A stretch of 64,000 bases of DNA from Sphagnum magellanicum (taxonomy: Eukaryota; Streptophyta; Sphagnopsida; Sphagnales; Sphagnaceae): NCBI GenBank assembly GCA_021904315.1, contig CM038919.1, positions 1,612,001 through 1,676,000 of the forward strand, written 5' to 3'. Every line of letters begins with the position of its first letter. The first letter of the stretch is position 1. The position numbers and the translations under genes were made by a program. Under the pieces are notes generated by a model. The model searched no databases and was not told the origin of the DNA. It worked only from the letters and a program-made list of their open reading frames with translations. Positions 8,805 through 20,330 of this stretch are shown in pieces.

Positions 8805-10890
8805 GGGAGTTTTTTATACGTCTAATTTACCCATCTCTAGAATTCATGCTTTTGGTATCTGGATCAGTGATATCTATTCCAATTTTGTGATGTTGTGTCA
8901 TTGGCTAGCATCCCAAGAGGGATTTAGCATTGGATGGTGATAGGTTTTGAGAACCTGTCTAAATAGTTATAAAAATGCTACCAAACTAAAATCTCAGAGT
9001 CCAAATGTGGCAAAAAATTTCCCCTCCAAATTCTGCAAAGTTTTTTTAAGAGAAAAAATGAGAATATTGTGGCTGAATATTCCCTTTTAGGCTTTGTTTT
9101 TCGCATTTCGGCGGAGTTTGGCTTACTCATGGTTCTTCTCTTGCTGTCTCGTCTTCGTAAAATTGAGGAGAGGATTCCCCCACGCGTGCGGTGCGATTCT
9201 TCAAGTAGAATTCCGCAGTGAAAGGGAACGACCCTGTTAAGGTATTCCTGTGACTTTTGAACGCAGGTAACCTGCTCGTTACACCACAGAACGCACCGTC
9301 GGTAACCGATTTGGCAAAGCACACTAGCACGAGGCTCGCTAGTGAACGCTGCCCTGTCGGAATCTACCACCGCGGGCCGTTCTGAACTACGGAATTGGTT
9401 GCAGCCTTGTTAGATCAGCGATTTAATCATCAATCGATCATTCATTTTCACCCTATCAGAGTTCCTTCATGCCGACTTTCGTTCCTGTTAAATATCGGAG
9501 CTTGGATGAGTGATGTGTTTCTGTCAGCCTCCATTCAAAATGCATAAATTCCAATTGCCAAACATCATCACATGTGCAAACTTGCTAATTATGTAAATAG
9601 CAAGTTGCATTAACTCGCATATCATCTCTTACAATCACAATAACTCAAGCAACTACCATGACCAAGGGATACCTTGTTGAAACTTGCATAAACCTATTTC
9701 ACTGAACTGCACATAAGTGTAAAATCTCCTTATTGAAATCAAGGGGTATATGCCATACTTATTTAGGTGGAGATTGTTGTTCGATGATTTAGGATGTTAA
9801 TGAGTTTGCAAACTATTCCCTAAGTACTTGTCAGGTTGGAGAAAAGACTCATCAAATAGAAGGAACTCTATATTTCAAAATAAAACCTTCTATTTTGGGG
9901 TGTTTTCATGGTTTCATTTTTTTTTTGAGTGATGGGTCAATCAAATTGGCTCATTGCAAAAAAAGAAAAATTGAACCTGGGAGGCACCTCATCCAATGAA
10001 TAGGAGAGATGAATAACTTGAGTGTTAGCACTCACTTTCCACATTTAACTTGTGTTTTTGTAAATAAGTATTTTTTTCTTTCTTTTACTTTTCAGGACTT
10101 TGCATGTAGATTTCATTGCCTTGATGTGGTGGATAATAGAGGTCCTTGTAAAGGGTATTGTTAGATTTTATGAACTAGGTGGTGTTCCACTGAAAGGGTA
10201 CACTTTTTCTTTAAGCTGTAGAGATTACACAGCATTGTTCCTTTGTGACATAAATAAGGTGGTCATAATCCATAAAAGGTTTAGCCAAATTTGACAATAA
10301 ATAAATTATAAACGCGAATCTAAGCATCCAAAACACTGAGCATCCTTCCATACCATTCGCCACCTGCTTGAACGTGATATGAAAACACAATTTTCTGAAT
10401 TGCTTTTGACATGTGGTGATAGAAATCTGCCAATTTTTGGCAATTTTTAAAAACAGGATTAGCTAGTGTTGGGTGGGTATCCAATTTGACAGGTGAAAAC
10501 CATCAGTTCCAATTCAAATTAGTGAAAAGCAGATCTGATCTGGTACTTATTAAATCATAAATGGAATTATAACTGGAATTTATACTTTTGAAGAACCAAA
10601 ACTGAAACTGGATATCCAGTTCCATTTATATGTGGAACTAGAACCTGAATACCAGATTTAGAAAAAATAAACTGAACTAGAACAAGTGATTATAACCAAA
10701 CATTACAATTTACAAGTAGCAGCCTTCCTTAGTTTTGCACATTGATTATTTGTACACACTTTTGTGTTCAATTCACCAAACATTACTTGACCATAAGGGT
10801 GGATCCTGTTTTTTTATATTTGCCCAAATTTACTTTCATAATTGAACACAAAAGACATCATCCTAGTTGGATGTTATCTAAACTAAAATA
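8805..10890. other. Gene-downstream DNA, block 1
   Basis: No supported gene. A GC-richer island at about 9110-9420 is well conserved in block 2 (36310-36600). It has CpG-containing sequence, a 67-residue open frame on the minus strand, and a box-B-like GTTCAAAAG on the minus strand near 9260. It could be an old exon or a decayed small element. The rest (9420-10890) is AT-rich and matches 36600-38100. The short inverted repeat at 10240-10320 is related to 2105-2245. Confidence 0.4.
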
Positions 10891-11180
10891 CATAAACTTA
10901 TAGCTATGATAATATACCTAGTATGCCTACATGTTATTTAGGCTTAGGTTAGTGATATTAAACCTAACATGGGTTAGTATAACATATGTAGGTACTAGGC
11001 ATACTAGCTTAGCTTAGGTAACTACCTAAGTTAATATAAGTACCTTAAGCTAGTATAGGTGTAAGTTAGTACATATAAGCTAATGTAAGAAGTTGAGTAT
11101 GGCTTAGGTATGCAAGGTTAATATAGCATGGCTTAGGCTAGTATAGGCTAGTTTTTACCTAAGTAAACCTACTTTACCTA
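10890..11180. repeat. Degenerate array of TTAGGTTAGTAT-like words with an internal palindrome
   Basis: Words such as TAGGCTTAGGTTAGT, GGGTTAGTATAACAT, TAGCTTAGGTAAC and AGGCTAGTATAGG recur on both strands. GTATGCCTACATGTTAT near 10920 is matched by its near inverse complement ending AGGCATAC near 11005, which gives a potential hairpin. The block 2 equivalent is 38800-39100. It may be the subterminal region of a DNA transposon; the family is not determined. Confidence 0.55.
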
Positions 11181-11253
11181 TCTACTTATGAAAATAGTGT
11201 AAAAGAATTGAACATGTTGATTATAATATGTTCATAAGAATTTTACCTTATGA

Positions 11254-11326
11254 AGGTGATGGTGCAATGGTAAAAGACTTGACTCCTCAATTTGAAGGTG
11301 AAAAGTTCAAATCCTCACACTTGCAA
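11254..11326 (+). repeat. tRNA-derived SINE head or tRNA-like relic, block 1
   Basis: TGGTGCAATGG (11260-11270) resembles an RNA polymerase III box A and GTTCAAATCC (11305-11314) a box B, with tRNA-like spacing of about 45 bp. The stretch in between cannot form a good cloverleaf by eye, so a SINE head is likelier than a tRNA gene. Block 2 keeps the box B unchanged, but box A there reads CAATGCAATGG. No poly(A) or T-tail end was identified. Confidence 0.45.
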
Positions 11327-13596
11327 TTTAGGCCAGTATCTTGATTGCTTAACTAACCTAAGCCATATGTTAGCCTAGGTAGGTAGATTTTTTTTTTACA
11401 TTATTTATTAGGGGTAGGTAGGTAGGTAAGTCAATAAATTATTATTATCTTGGGCATTAATTTTACAATAATAATAACAAATTATAGATTTTCTCATTGT
11501 TCAATCTTATTTGAAAGTTTAAAAAGCACAATAAAAAAACCTAGTTAAAAAACCTAGCCAAGAAAACTCAATCAAATTGGACATGTCAAAATCAACTTGT
11601 CCAATATGACTAATTGATCAAGTTGGCAAATGTCACTTTTTGGTTTTTTTAATTTTTTTAAACCAATTTTTTGGTCAAATAAATTGTGATTTGTTTGTAG
11701 TGTCATTTGTGGTAAATGTAACAAGTTAAATGAATGAAATGTTCATGGGCTAACCAATTACTGATTTCAATGTGAGTTGCCTTAGAGGTTGGCAACAAGG
11801 TCTTTGACATTGGCTTTTATCTAGTTAACAAAGATTCATCACCCCATGAAAGTGTTCATTTGCCCAAGGTTGTTGATTGTTTCCTTAATGACCTACTTTG
11901 ATATTGCCCTATCATCTTTAGATGAAAAAGGGAAAAGCACCTTTCAAAGTGGACAATTATCACAACATTATCCATGTTTGAATCTCTAACATTTCTTAAG
12001 ATTTTAGCTATGATGTATTTGTCTAAAGACAATTTTGTTTTGAAAGCTTTTTTTCAACTTTTTACAAATAAACTAAAAACAAATGTGACGATTGTGAAGG
12101 CAATTTAATTTTTTCAAACAATGTGTTAATAATAATCGATGAACCCAACTCCTTTATTCTAATTCCTGCACATTTGGTCTCCACATCTTCCCCATTATAT
12201 TGATGTTAAATAGTTTTTTATATGTAAACATGTCATTTTGTTGTTGAATGCTAATCATTTTGTTTCTTTCTAAAACTATGGCTTTTGGATCATAGTTTTC
12301 ATTTATGATATTAGTTGTTTTTTAATAATAAATTCTTTTGGACCTTGTGAGGGCTTAAGAAAAGATTGATTTGGATGTTTGACATTAGGTTCAAAAGTGT
12401 GCCCAAAGATGCATGATGGAGGTGTTGATAATTTTTTATGAATGGAACAATATGCATTGTGACATTTGCACTTGTGACAATTTTGACCTAATGCATTTGA
12501 ATGGTTGTTGATTGCAATATCGGAGTCTCCGTATGGTGGAAATTAGAGCTTTTCAAACTTTTTGAAATAAAATTTTAGTTAAAACTCATAAACTTGCATT
12601 TGTGACAATTTTGAATTTGATTTCCTTTGTAAGTCTCATTGTCATGCACAATCACCTCATCATTGTTTTTATCTTGCTCGAATTTGGTGTTTCATGATTC
12701 AATTTCATTTTAACACATACATTTCCACTTCAATTATAATGCTACAATTTCACATCGATGGTTGTTTATGTCTTTTAAATTATGTGCATCTTTCATTTCA
12801 CATCCCATTATGTTATGTGGACACAATCCACTTTTCATGTGCATGTGTGCCATATGTGTGTGTATGCATTTTTGTTTGTACGCACCCTTGTAACAAAATT
12901 CTAAGAATTGTGGGCTATGTGATGTAATCTAGTTTTTCTCATTGCTATTAAATGTTGTCTCAAATCTAAAATGTCTATGGTATTGTGGAGGCCTAAGCAT
13001 ATTATGTGTCTAAGACTAGATAAGAAAGTCTACTGAAATTTCCAATGTCCCAAGGCTAGGATTGTTAATTGAATTTTTTGTTAGCCTAAGCCCTTGGGGT
13101 GAGGCCTAGAGGTTAGTATAGCTCAATGGCTATTTTTGTTCTTTTCTTGGCAATAAGAATGTCTTATTTGCCTAGAATTTTTTTTAAATAAAAATATATA
13201 TTCTTTGTTCTCATAGTTTTTTCTACTTATGTTTATGTTTGGGCTTCCTAGAAATGCCCCTAAAATCTAGTGACAAAAAATTTCATTGGGACTAGTTTAG
13301 GTAGGACAATTTTAAGTTCCAAATATTGTCCTTTGGACAATTCCAAATTACAATATGTTTAGCCGATTCCCAAATAAATTGGAACAAATTTTTTATTTTT
13401 TTTCAGCTTTGTGCCTTTTCAAAGATTTTGTTTTGAACTATAGTCATGAACAAATTTCAATACCTTGTCAACTACAATTTGCATCCCATTTTTTTTCAAG
13501 AAAATTTGAATTCAATTCAATTCAATTTGGACTGAATCACATCCAATAATTTAAATTCAAATTAAAAACTTGAATTCAATTCAATTCAATGCAAAT
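11327..13596. other. AT-rich flank of block 1
   Basis: No supported gene. The sequence matches 39240-41547 of block 2 at several percent divergence. Open frames are short and not protein-like. A low-complexity GAATTCAATTCAATTCAA tract precedes the block edge near 13510-13590. Confidence 0.5.
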
Positions 13597-13612
13597 CACT
13601 ACACTAAATTTG
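13597..13612 (+). mobile_element. CACTA-like terminus at the right edge of block 1
   Basis: The sequence CACTACACTAAATTTG begins with the CACTA signature. It is the last sequence shared with block 2, where it reads CACTACACCAAATTTG at 41548-41563. Beyond it the two copies are unrelated. The partner terminus was not found for either copy, so this is a terminus call, not an element call. Confidence 0.4.
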
Positions 13613-15910
13613 AAGATGCTGCTGTTGATATTGTTCAGCATATATTAGGAGGCCTATTGTCTGGTAAGTGTTGCTTGTGTCTGTCCTCTGCTTGGCTTTC
13701 AAACTTCTTTCACCCGTAATTGACCTATGGATTTATATTAAACAGTTTAGGCTTGTGTTGTCTGCATTATCCACCTTGCTTACGCATACAAGCTGCTACA
13801 GGGGTGATTCCACCAGGGACATAATCATCCCAGTTTTTGGTATGTCATGCCTACAAGGTGTGATGGCTGTTCATGGTGCCGCTGATCCCATTGTAAACTA
13901 ACTCTTCCCTCAATTGTGTTTCAGCTTGTTCAGTAATCTTACTCAATTTTCTTTTTCCTGAATTCCTTGTGACAGCTGGGTTTAGAAAATATAGACTTTA
14001 TCAATTGTTGACTGTAACTGTAGTAGATTCTAAGTAGATTCTGTACATCTTGGGGCATGTCTGGTGACCCTTGGTAGAGGTGGGCAGGTACTATCATTGG
14101 TAGCTTGGGCAAGTATTCACCAGGGCTCCAATGTCAATCGCCTCGTCACATATGTGTGGGTGCAACTGTGCAGGCCCTTGTTTTGAACATATCCTTCTGC
14201 AAAACAGGAGTAAGACTCTTGAAGCTTCAACATTTCACATTCTCTTTAAATATGGGCTGTGTTTAGTAGCTAATCAGGAACCTACTTATTCATCAAGGGC
14301 TCCTTTGCAGGCATGGCCATGAGACATTGACATGCAGACACATGAGTAGGGTGCAAGTGCAATTCAACTTCCTCTGCATCCAATACAGGTAGATGACTTG
14401 GTGGACTCACTACACTATGCTTGTGGGTCTGGCAATTTCATCATAGGGTGTGGGTGATGCAACATTGAACCCACAGATTGGATAGTGCTCTTCTTGGCAT
14501 CCTCTACCCCCATGATACTGTGAGGACTTGGTGCTCTGCACAGTTTGTTTACTGGTTTTCAAGTTATGCCAATATGTGACCTAATGATATCCATGAATTA
14601 TGAAATTCATGCTCCAGTTGATATGAGGCTACTCAATTGCAAGATACCAAGGATTTATTTTAAGCCAAGTTATCTGTGAACAGGAGGCTGCCCTCGCTCC
14701 ATGGAAGAAATTTGGCAAAGTGTTGCAACTTCAGCTGCTTTCTTTGCAAGCACACAGGACATCGATCTAGCAGCAATGTTCCAATCTCTGTTGGCATCCT
14801 TGTGGTCTCCATTGCAGCATTTTTTCACTGGTTGTGTTAAGACCTGACGGGGCACACATGGACTTCAAACAGCAACTTCACAGCAATTTGAAATCCCACC
14901 CTCAGACTCTAGGGTGTGTTAAAGGTCTTTGGTGTCAGAATTAACACAAGTTTTTATTTTGCTACTTAGCCATTGAGTTGTACTATAGTGATTGTTGGAA
15001 CATTGCTATGCTCATGGACCAACTGAGGTTAGAATGGTTCAAGAAGAGGAATCATGGTGGATGAACTGATCTGCATTGTTCAAGTGGTTGGTGGCGCTTG
15101 TGGCAAAGCATATCTCGCAATGATTTTCCAAAACATCAAATCAGAGATCAGTTGTCTTGTTCATCAAGCACACCCAAAGCTACAGAGCTGGTGGAAAATA
15201 GCAAATTCTGAAATTCTGATTGAAATTGAGTGCAACCTTGTTCTTCCAACACAAGTGGCTCAAGCACGTACTTGTGTTACTGTTAGCAATCTACATTCTC
15301 TCTGGGCTACTAGATCCATTTTGACCAGACCAGGGACAGGAGGTGAGAGAGTGATCATTATGCACAATCAGGTAGAAGCATTTGCATTTGGTCTCTGGCT
15401 CAACACAAATATCTCTGGAACAACAGTTTGGATGTGCAAAGAGAAATGATGAACTGTGAGCGTATTTGAATTTTGTGGGAGCTTTACGGACAAAGTGGGA
15501 AGTTCACCAACAGATCTGCATTGTTTTTCAATCTCCATCAAGAGTCAAGAGTAGACTGACTAGTATCTTTCTCACAAGAAAAGGATTGGACATTAAAGAC
15601 AATGAATTTGACAGTTCCTGGTTTATGCACACATCCCAATATTTTCGTGACTAGGAACAACTTGAACCATGTTAGTGGCAGGGACAGTCTCTCATACATG
15701 ACATCCAATTTGTGTGATCTTCTCATGGACAAAGACCCAATAACCCAATACGAGACGAATTTCTTTGAATGTCTGTGTTTCTCTTGTAAGTGAAAGAGAT
15801 TTTGTTCTCGTGAAAGGCTGGAGTGACCCATTCCCCATGACTGCACACAGTTCCGTTTGGGATGAACTAGTGTTCATCCCAGTTATTGAACCTCCTGCAG
15901 TCAGAAAGGT
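13613..15910 (+). other. Gene-fragment-like region, single copy, unidentified
   Basis: This DNA has higher complexity than its surroundings and several exon-like pieces. About 13616-13661 reads AVDIVQHILGGLLS before a GTAAGTG donor. About 13797-13890 reads DSTRDIIIPVFGMSC and VMAVHGAADPI. About 14382-14440 reads DDLVDSLHYACGSGNF. The frame 14701-14847 reads MEEIWQSVATSAAFFASTQD and continues to a TGA, for 48 residues. About 15054-15340 reads VVGGACGKAYLAMIFQNI. About 15790-15906 reads GWSDPFPMTAHSSVWDELVF. No family is recognised and no continuous gene model can be built. It may be a decayed gene or fragments captured by the CACTA-like element whose terminus sits at 13597. Confidence 0.35.
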
Positions 15911-16019
15911 TGAGTTAAAAAAGTTTTCTGCTCACCCTTCAACAGTCAATTTTTTTTTCACCTGGTACCACCCCTACTCACCCAACTACCCAATTTACCC
16001 ACCTACCCTGCTCATTTTG

Positions 16020-16100
16020 CAATGGCAAAACCTATACCTCTTTTTAACTAAACTTATAATTCTTGGGAAAATCTATATCTCTTCTTGGTTAAACTTTTCA
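16020..16100 (-). repeat. Left subterminal units of the foldback-type element
   Basis: About two copies of the unit found in the array at 18905-19640, here in inverted orientation: CAAAACCTATACCTC, then AACTAAACTTATAATTC, then AAATCTATATCTCTTC and TTGGTTAAAC. Confidence 0.6.
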
Positions 16101-18904
16101 TATTATATATTATTTTAATTCTGAAAAGTAAGTTAGATTATTTTCCTTTATTTAAATTTTTTAAAATTTTTATTAAAAAACAAAATCAAAATTCAATATT
16201 TTTGAACATAGTAATATATAATAAATAGTTTATAATATATCATATGTATATAAGATATAAAATACATAACATATAAATTTATGTATACATATTATATATA
16301 AATTTTTAAACTAAATAATATTTTATTGTGGGCCTCACTTGATAAAAGTGTAAAACATAATATTCATCCATTAAAAATATAAATTTTTTCATTCAATAGA
16401 TTTATCATATAAGATCACTTATATATAATATATGACAATATTTATTTATTATATAATATATTAATAAAAATATTTTTGAATAAAATGCATATAATATAAA
16501 ATATTTATAATTTATAGTAAAATTTTCATTTTTAAGTATTTTTATTTTCAAATTAATTTATATTTTATAATTATATAATCGAATTCATAATATTTTCTTT
16601 CATTTAGACAAAGTATGAAAAAAATAATGATGATTTTTTTTTAAAATGTCCTATTGATGTATTGAAATGCAAGATTTACATGCAATTTTTTTTAATTCAA
16701 GTTCTTTTCTTAAAAATAATTTTAGTGTGTAGATTTTGAAATATATATCAAAATCAAGTTTAAATCATTTCATTTGGACATAATATGAGAAAGCTATTAC
16801 TAATTAAAGTTGGCTTTTAGGGAAGTTTTAGTTCCATCTCAATTTAAAATTAAATGCAAGTAAAAGGTTTAACCCATATGTTTTGTCTTTGAATCTCATC
16901 TCACAAGCTATATAAAGAACATGCTTTCCTTTGATTTTTCACTCAAAAATGCATATGCTAATTTGGGATGAGTGAAGAAACACTTGCCCTTAAATGAAAA
17001 TTGCAACATAAATGAAATATTTTTTGGCTATTCATTCCATTTACAATTTCCCTTTTGTACCTATTTGCCTACCTACACAAGTAAGTTGGTGCTAGTTTTC
17101 TACCTACCTAGGTAGATAGGTTCAAAATATTCTTGAAACTTTCAATGAAAAAAAAATTGAATGAATAAATAATTAATATCAAATAATCTGGATTAAATAA
17201 TTAATTTTAAATAATTAAAATATTCAAAATTTCTTGGTTGTTCATATGTTAGTGAATTTACTTGTCCATATCAACTCGTTGCCAATCACTAAGCAATTAA
17301 AAAAATTGCTAAGAATTTTGCTAATTCATTACAAAACCTTGTGAATTCATTAATGGATTTGGACTCTTTATGTACTAGTAACACCATATTATTTCAAACA
17401 ATTGATGTACAATAATTTAAGTATAGTGAGCAAACTTTCTCATATTGCATAGAATTTCATTTATTACATGGGACACAATGACTTTTTGTTGTGATATATG
17501 AAGGTATTGCCCATCCCATAACCTTTCTAGTGTGGGATTTTCTCATTTTGATGTAAGTACTGTTTTTTTTGTTGTTTTCATAGTGAAATTTTTCTTTAGT
17601 GAATATAAGTAATGTAACATGGGGTTATAGTGAAAGTTTTAAATTCAAGTATTGCCAACAAGTTCATTTTCACAGCAAGGAAATGCATTTTTGGATGAAG
17701 GTAATGCAATATCAACACATTTTAAAATATGATGAAAGTATTTGTTTTGTTGATATACATAGTGAATAATCACAATTGAATGTGTGGGAATTAGATTCAC
17801 CCGTATTTCAACATTTATATTAAATATTGACAACATAAGTATTGTAGTTTTCTCAACTTTCTAATAACCCTAACCTAAGTGATGGAGGGGCAAGTATTTG
17901 CAATACTTACATATTAAAACCTTTACATAAATGAAATATAACTGGTAGTATAAATTATGTGGGAATTGCATGGACTTAGTTTTTTTGCATTTCATTTCCA
18001 ACGGGGCCCCAATTTTATAATGAAGGTATTACAAAATCTAGGTCCATTTTCATTCAAGCTCCACCACAATATGATTGGCCCATTGTATGTGATACCTTCA
18101 TTTTTTGTTTTTGACGTTGTGATGAGAAATATTCAAAAGAAGAAAAAGTAAAATAAAACAGTGTAATATTCACATCTAAGGCATAGAATGTTGGCTAGAT
18201 TTTTTCATGTTTCACATAATACCCAAATGTTGGGCATAAAATATGCATATTTAATGATAAACAAAAGCTAACAAAGATAGTTTTGAATTTTTCTTAATTA
18301 GAAAAAATAAAGAAATAAAAAAAATTGATTATGAAGAAGGAATAGAAAAAAAAAAAATTAGAACAAGAAAAAATAAATTTAAACGAGAAATAAAAATACA
18401 GGAAATTAGAAAAATAATCTAAAAGAAACAAAAAGAATTTCAAAAAAACAAGTTTCATTTTGATCACAAATGGCATTGTTTTCATATGTGGGTATTGCAT
18501 GTTGGGATTAAATTTTCAACTACTATTAGTATTTGCCATAATAGGCAACACCTACATGTTACCCATACAATAGGTGTTATTTTTGGGAACTCCAAACCAT
18601 TATAAACATGGTGTTAAAACTTAAATTTGACTCAAGTATTGTAATGCCCACAACCTAAACTCTCAACCTTTATATGTAAATTTAACCCTCTTTTAAAAAC
18701 CATATGTTTTACATTAATTTTCTTATGATTTAAGTGATTAAATTAGATAATCATCGAAAATACAAGATTTTTTTTTTCTTACCTCCTTAATTATTTGTTC
18801 TAATTAAAATCAACATTATTTTTTATGTCCTTGATTGATTTCTATAAAAATATATATATTGAAGTTCATTTTACACCTTGTGGATTCCATTATTTTTTTT
18901 CCCC

Positions 18905-19640
18905 TAGAGAAAAGTAGAAGTTTAACTATGAAATAAAGAGGTTTACTTAAAATATAGAAAGGTTTTGTTGAAAGGTAAAGGTTTACCTAATATGTAAAAC
19001 TATTATGTTGACAAGTAAGGGTTTAACCAAAAAGAGATAAAGGTTTTGTTGAAAGGTATAGGTTTAGCCAAAAAGATATAAAATAATTATTGGCAAGTAA
19101 AAGTGTAGCCAACAAATAGAAATGTTTTGTTGAGAGGTTGAGGTTTAGCCAAAAAAAGATATAGGGTTTGCCAAGAGTTAAAAGTTTAACCAATAAGATA
19201 TATAAATTTAACCAAAAATATATATAAGTTTTGCCAAAAGTTAGAAGTTTAGCCAAAAATAGATATAAGTTTTGCCAAAAGAAAAAAGTTTTGCCAAGAG
19301 AAAAAAAAATTAACCTAGAAGGGATATTGGTTTTGCCAAAAGAAAAAAAATTAACCAAGAAAATATATAAGTTTTGCCAATAGAAACAGAATTTGCCAAA
19401 AAAAATTATAGGTTTTGTCAATAAAAAAAAGTTTACCCAAGAAAATATATAGGTTTGGTCAAGAGATAAAATTTTAGCCAAGAAAAAATATAGTTTTTTT
19501 CAAGAAAAAAAAGTTTAACCAAGAAGAGATATAAGTTTTACCAAGAGATAGAAGTTTAACCAAGAATAGATATAGGTTTAGCTAGGAAGAGATATAGGTT
19601 TTGGCAAGAAAAGATAGAAAGGGTAAGTAAAGAATTGATT
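18905..19640 (+). repeat. Degenerate tandem array, half-unit about 20 bp
   Basis: Alternating half-units of the types GATATAGGTTTTGCCAAGA and GATAGAAGTTTAACCAAGA make a composite unit of about 40 bp repeated roughly 18 times. Divergence is lowest near the right end, toward 19640, and highest near 18905. A 152-residue minus-strand frame (19023-19481) is only the translation of this low-stop array. Confidence 0.8.
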
Positions 19641-19854
19641 GTTAGCTGGTTGGGTTCAAGGTTTAGGCTAAAAGGTAGGTCAGTAAAATAGGTAGGTTAA
19701 TAGGGTAACTAGGTGGGAAGGCAGTATGGAGGGTCAAGGTTGGGAAAAAATGGGCCCAAAACAACAAGGTCAAAGGTCAACATGCAAAAAAATTGACTGT
19801 GGTAGAATGTTGGTTAATGTAGGGTGAAGAGGCAGCTGAAAAACACAGCCCATC

Positions 19855-20190
19855 CAGTGGACAGAACGGCCAACTGGTGCAGTCATGGAGGCTGGTTCTA
19901 GCCCTCGTGAAAGAGAAGTTTAGGGTTGCTAGTTCCTACCCCTTTCAATAGGACAAGGGTAGGGCTAGAAATCCTTCCTTGTTTTGAGGTGCCTAGGCAA
20001 AAGGGTGATAGTCCAAGAGATGGGCACTGTAAAAACAAGGGCAGGCCAAAGCCTTTACCCTTCTCTGGTGTAAAAGCCTGCCCTAATTTTCAGAGGACAC
20101 GCACTTCCACTGCAAAAGATTTCTTTCGTTTTGTAAGGTCCTGGAAGATAGTGGGTCAATTCTTGCACCTGACAAAGGTTCTCTATATAC
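19855..20190 (+). other. Gene-fragment-like stretch right of the foldback-type element
   Basis: The composition returns to that seen at 13.6-15.9 kb. An open frame of 92 residues (19926-20204) has no recognised domain. Because the foldback-type element separates two stretches of similar complexity, this may be the continuation of the 13.6-15.9 kb fragment region, interrupted by insertion. Confidence 0.3.
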
Positions 20191-20330
20191 ACTACAAAAA
20201 TTAGGGCAATTTCTTACACACATTGTAACTCGCCTGTCATGAGAAAACAAACATATTTCCTACATAGAAATGTGCAGTAGTGCCTTTTGACACATAATGT
20301 TGACCATATAAATTTTGTAGTCAAATTTTG
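20191..20330 (+). mobile_element. CACTA-like terminus and subterminal region
   Basis: Begins CACTACAAAAATTAGGGCAA, which matches the usual CACTA-superfamily start. The sequence after it contains CATTGTAAC and GTAGTCAAA words resembling those after the CACTACTACGAAAG terminus at 22320. No partner end with matching 3-bp target duplication was found. Confidence 0.4.

Larger units (their letters stand above)
1844..13612 (+). repeat. Segmental duplication block 1 (about 11.8 kb)
   Basis: This block matches 28452-41563 in the same orientation over its whole length, including introns, flanks, microsatellite positions and splice sites. By eye the divergence is a few percent: near zero in some exons, higher in the AT-rich flank at 11-13.6 kb. 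The offset is about 26.6 kb at the left end and 28 kb at the right. The increase comes from the 683-bp Helitron in block 2, a net excess of about 580 bp at the minisatellite locus, and small indels. The left edge lies in a hAT-like transposase relic and the right edge in a CACTA-like terminus. Confidence 0.95.
15915..19850. mobile_element. Foldback-type DNA element with asymmetric inverted subterminal arrays (about 3.9 kb)
   Basis: The left end (about 15915-16100) and the reverse complement of the right end (about 19540-19850) share the same order of parts. First comes a TCACCCT stretch, then ACAGTCAATTTTTTT, then a pyrimidine-rich zone of CCCACCTACCC/TTACCC words, then tandem units of the type CAAAACCTATATCTCTTC and TTGGTTAAAC. 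The left side has about two units; the right side has hundreds of base pairs of them. The interior (16.1-18.9 kb) is AT-rich with no transposase. This is the layout of foldback or Mutator-like non-autonomous elements. Exact ends and target-site duplications could not be fixed. Confidence 0.5.

Noticed and set aside
8978-9370. 130-residue minus-strand frame downstream of the gene
   Set aside because: The frame is not kept in full in block 2 and there is no recognisable domain; only the GC-rich island itself is noted.
11254-11326. A functional tRNA gene
   Set aside because: Box-like motifs are present but no convincing acceptor or anticodon stems can be drawn.
19023-19481. 152-residue minus-strand frame rich in F, L and K
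   Set aside because: It is the translation of the degenerate tandem array of the foldback-type element and has no start context or conservation.
20191-20282. A 92-bp miniature CACTA element (CACTAC to GTAGTG)
   Set aside because: Only six terminal bases are inverted and there is no target duplication; chance is likely in this composition.
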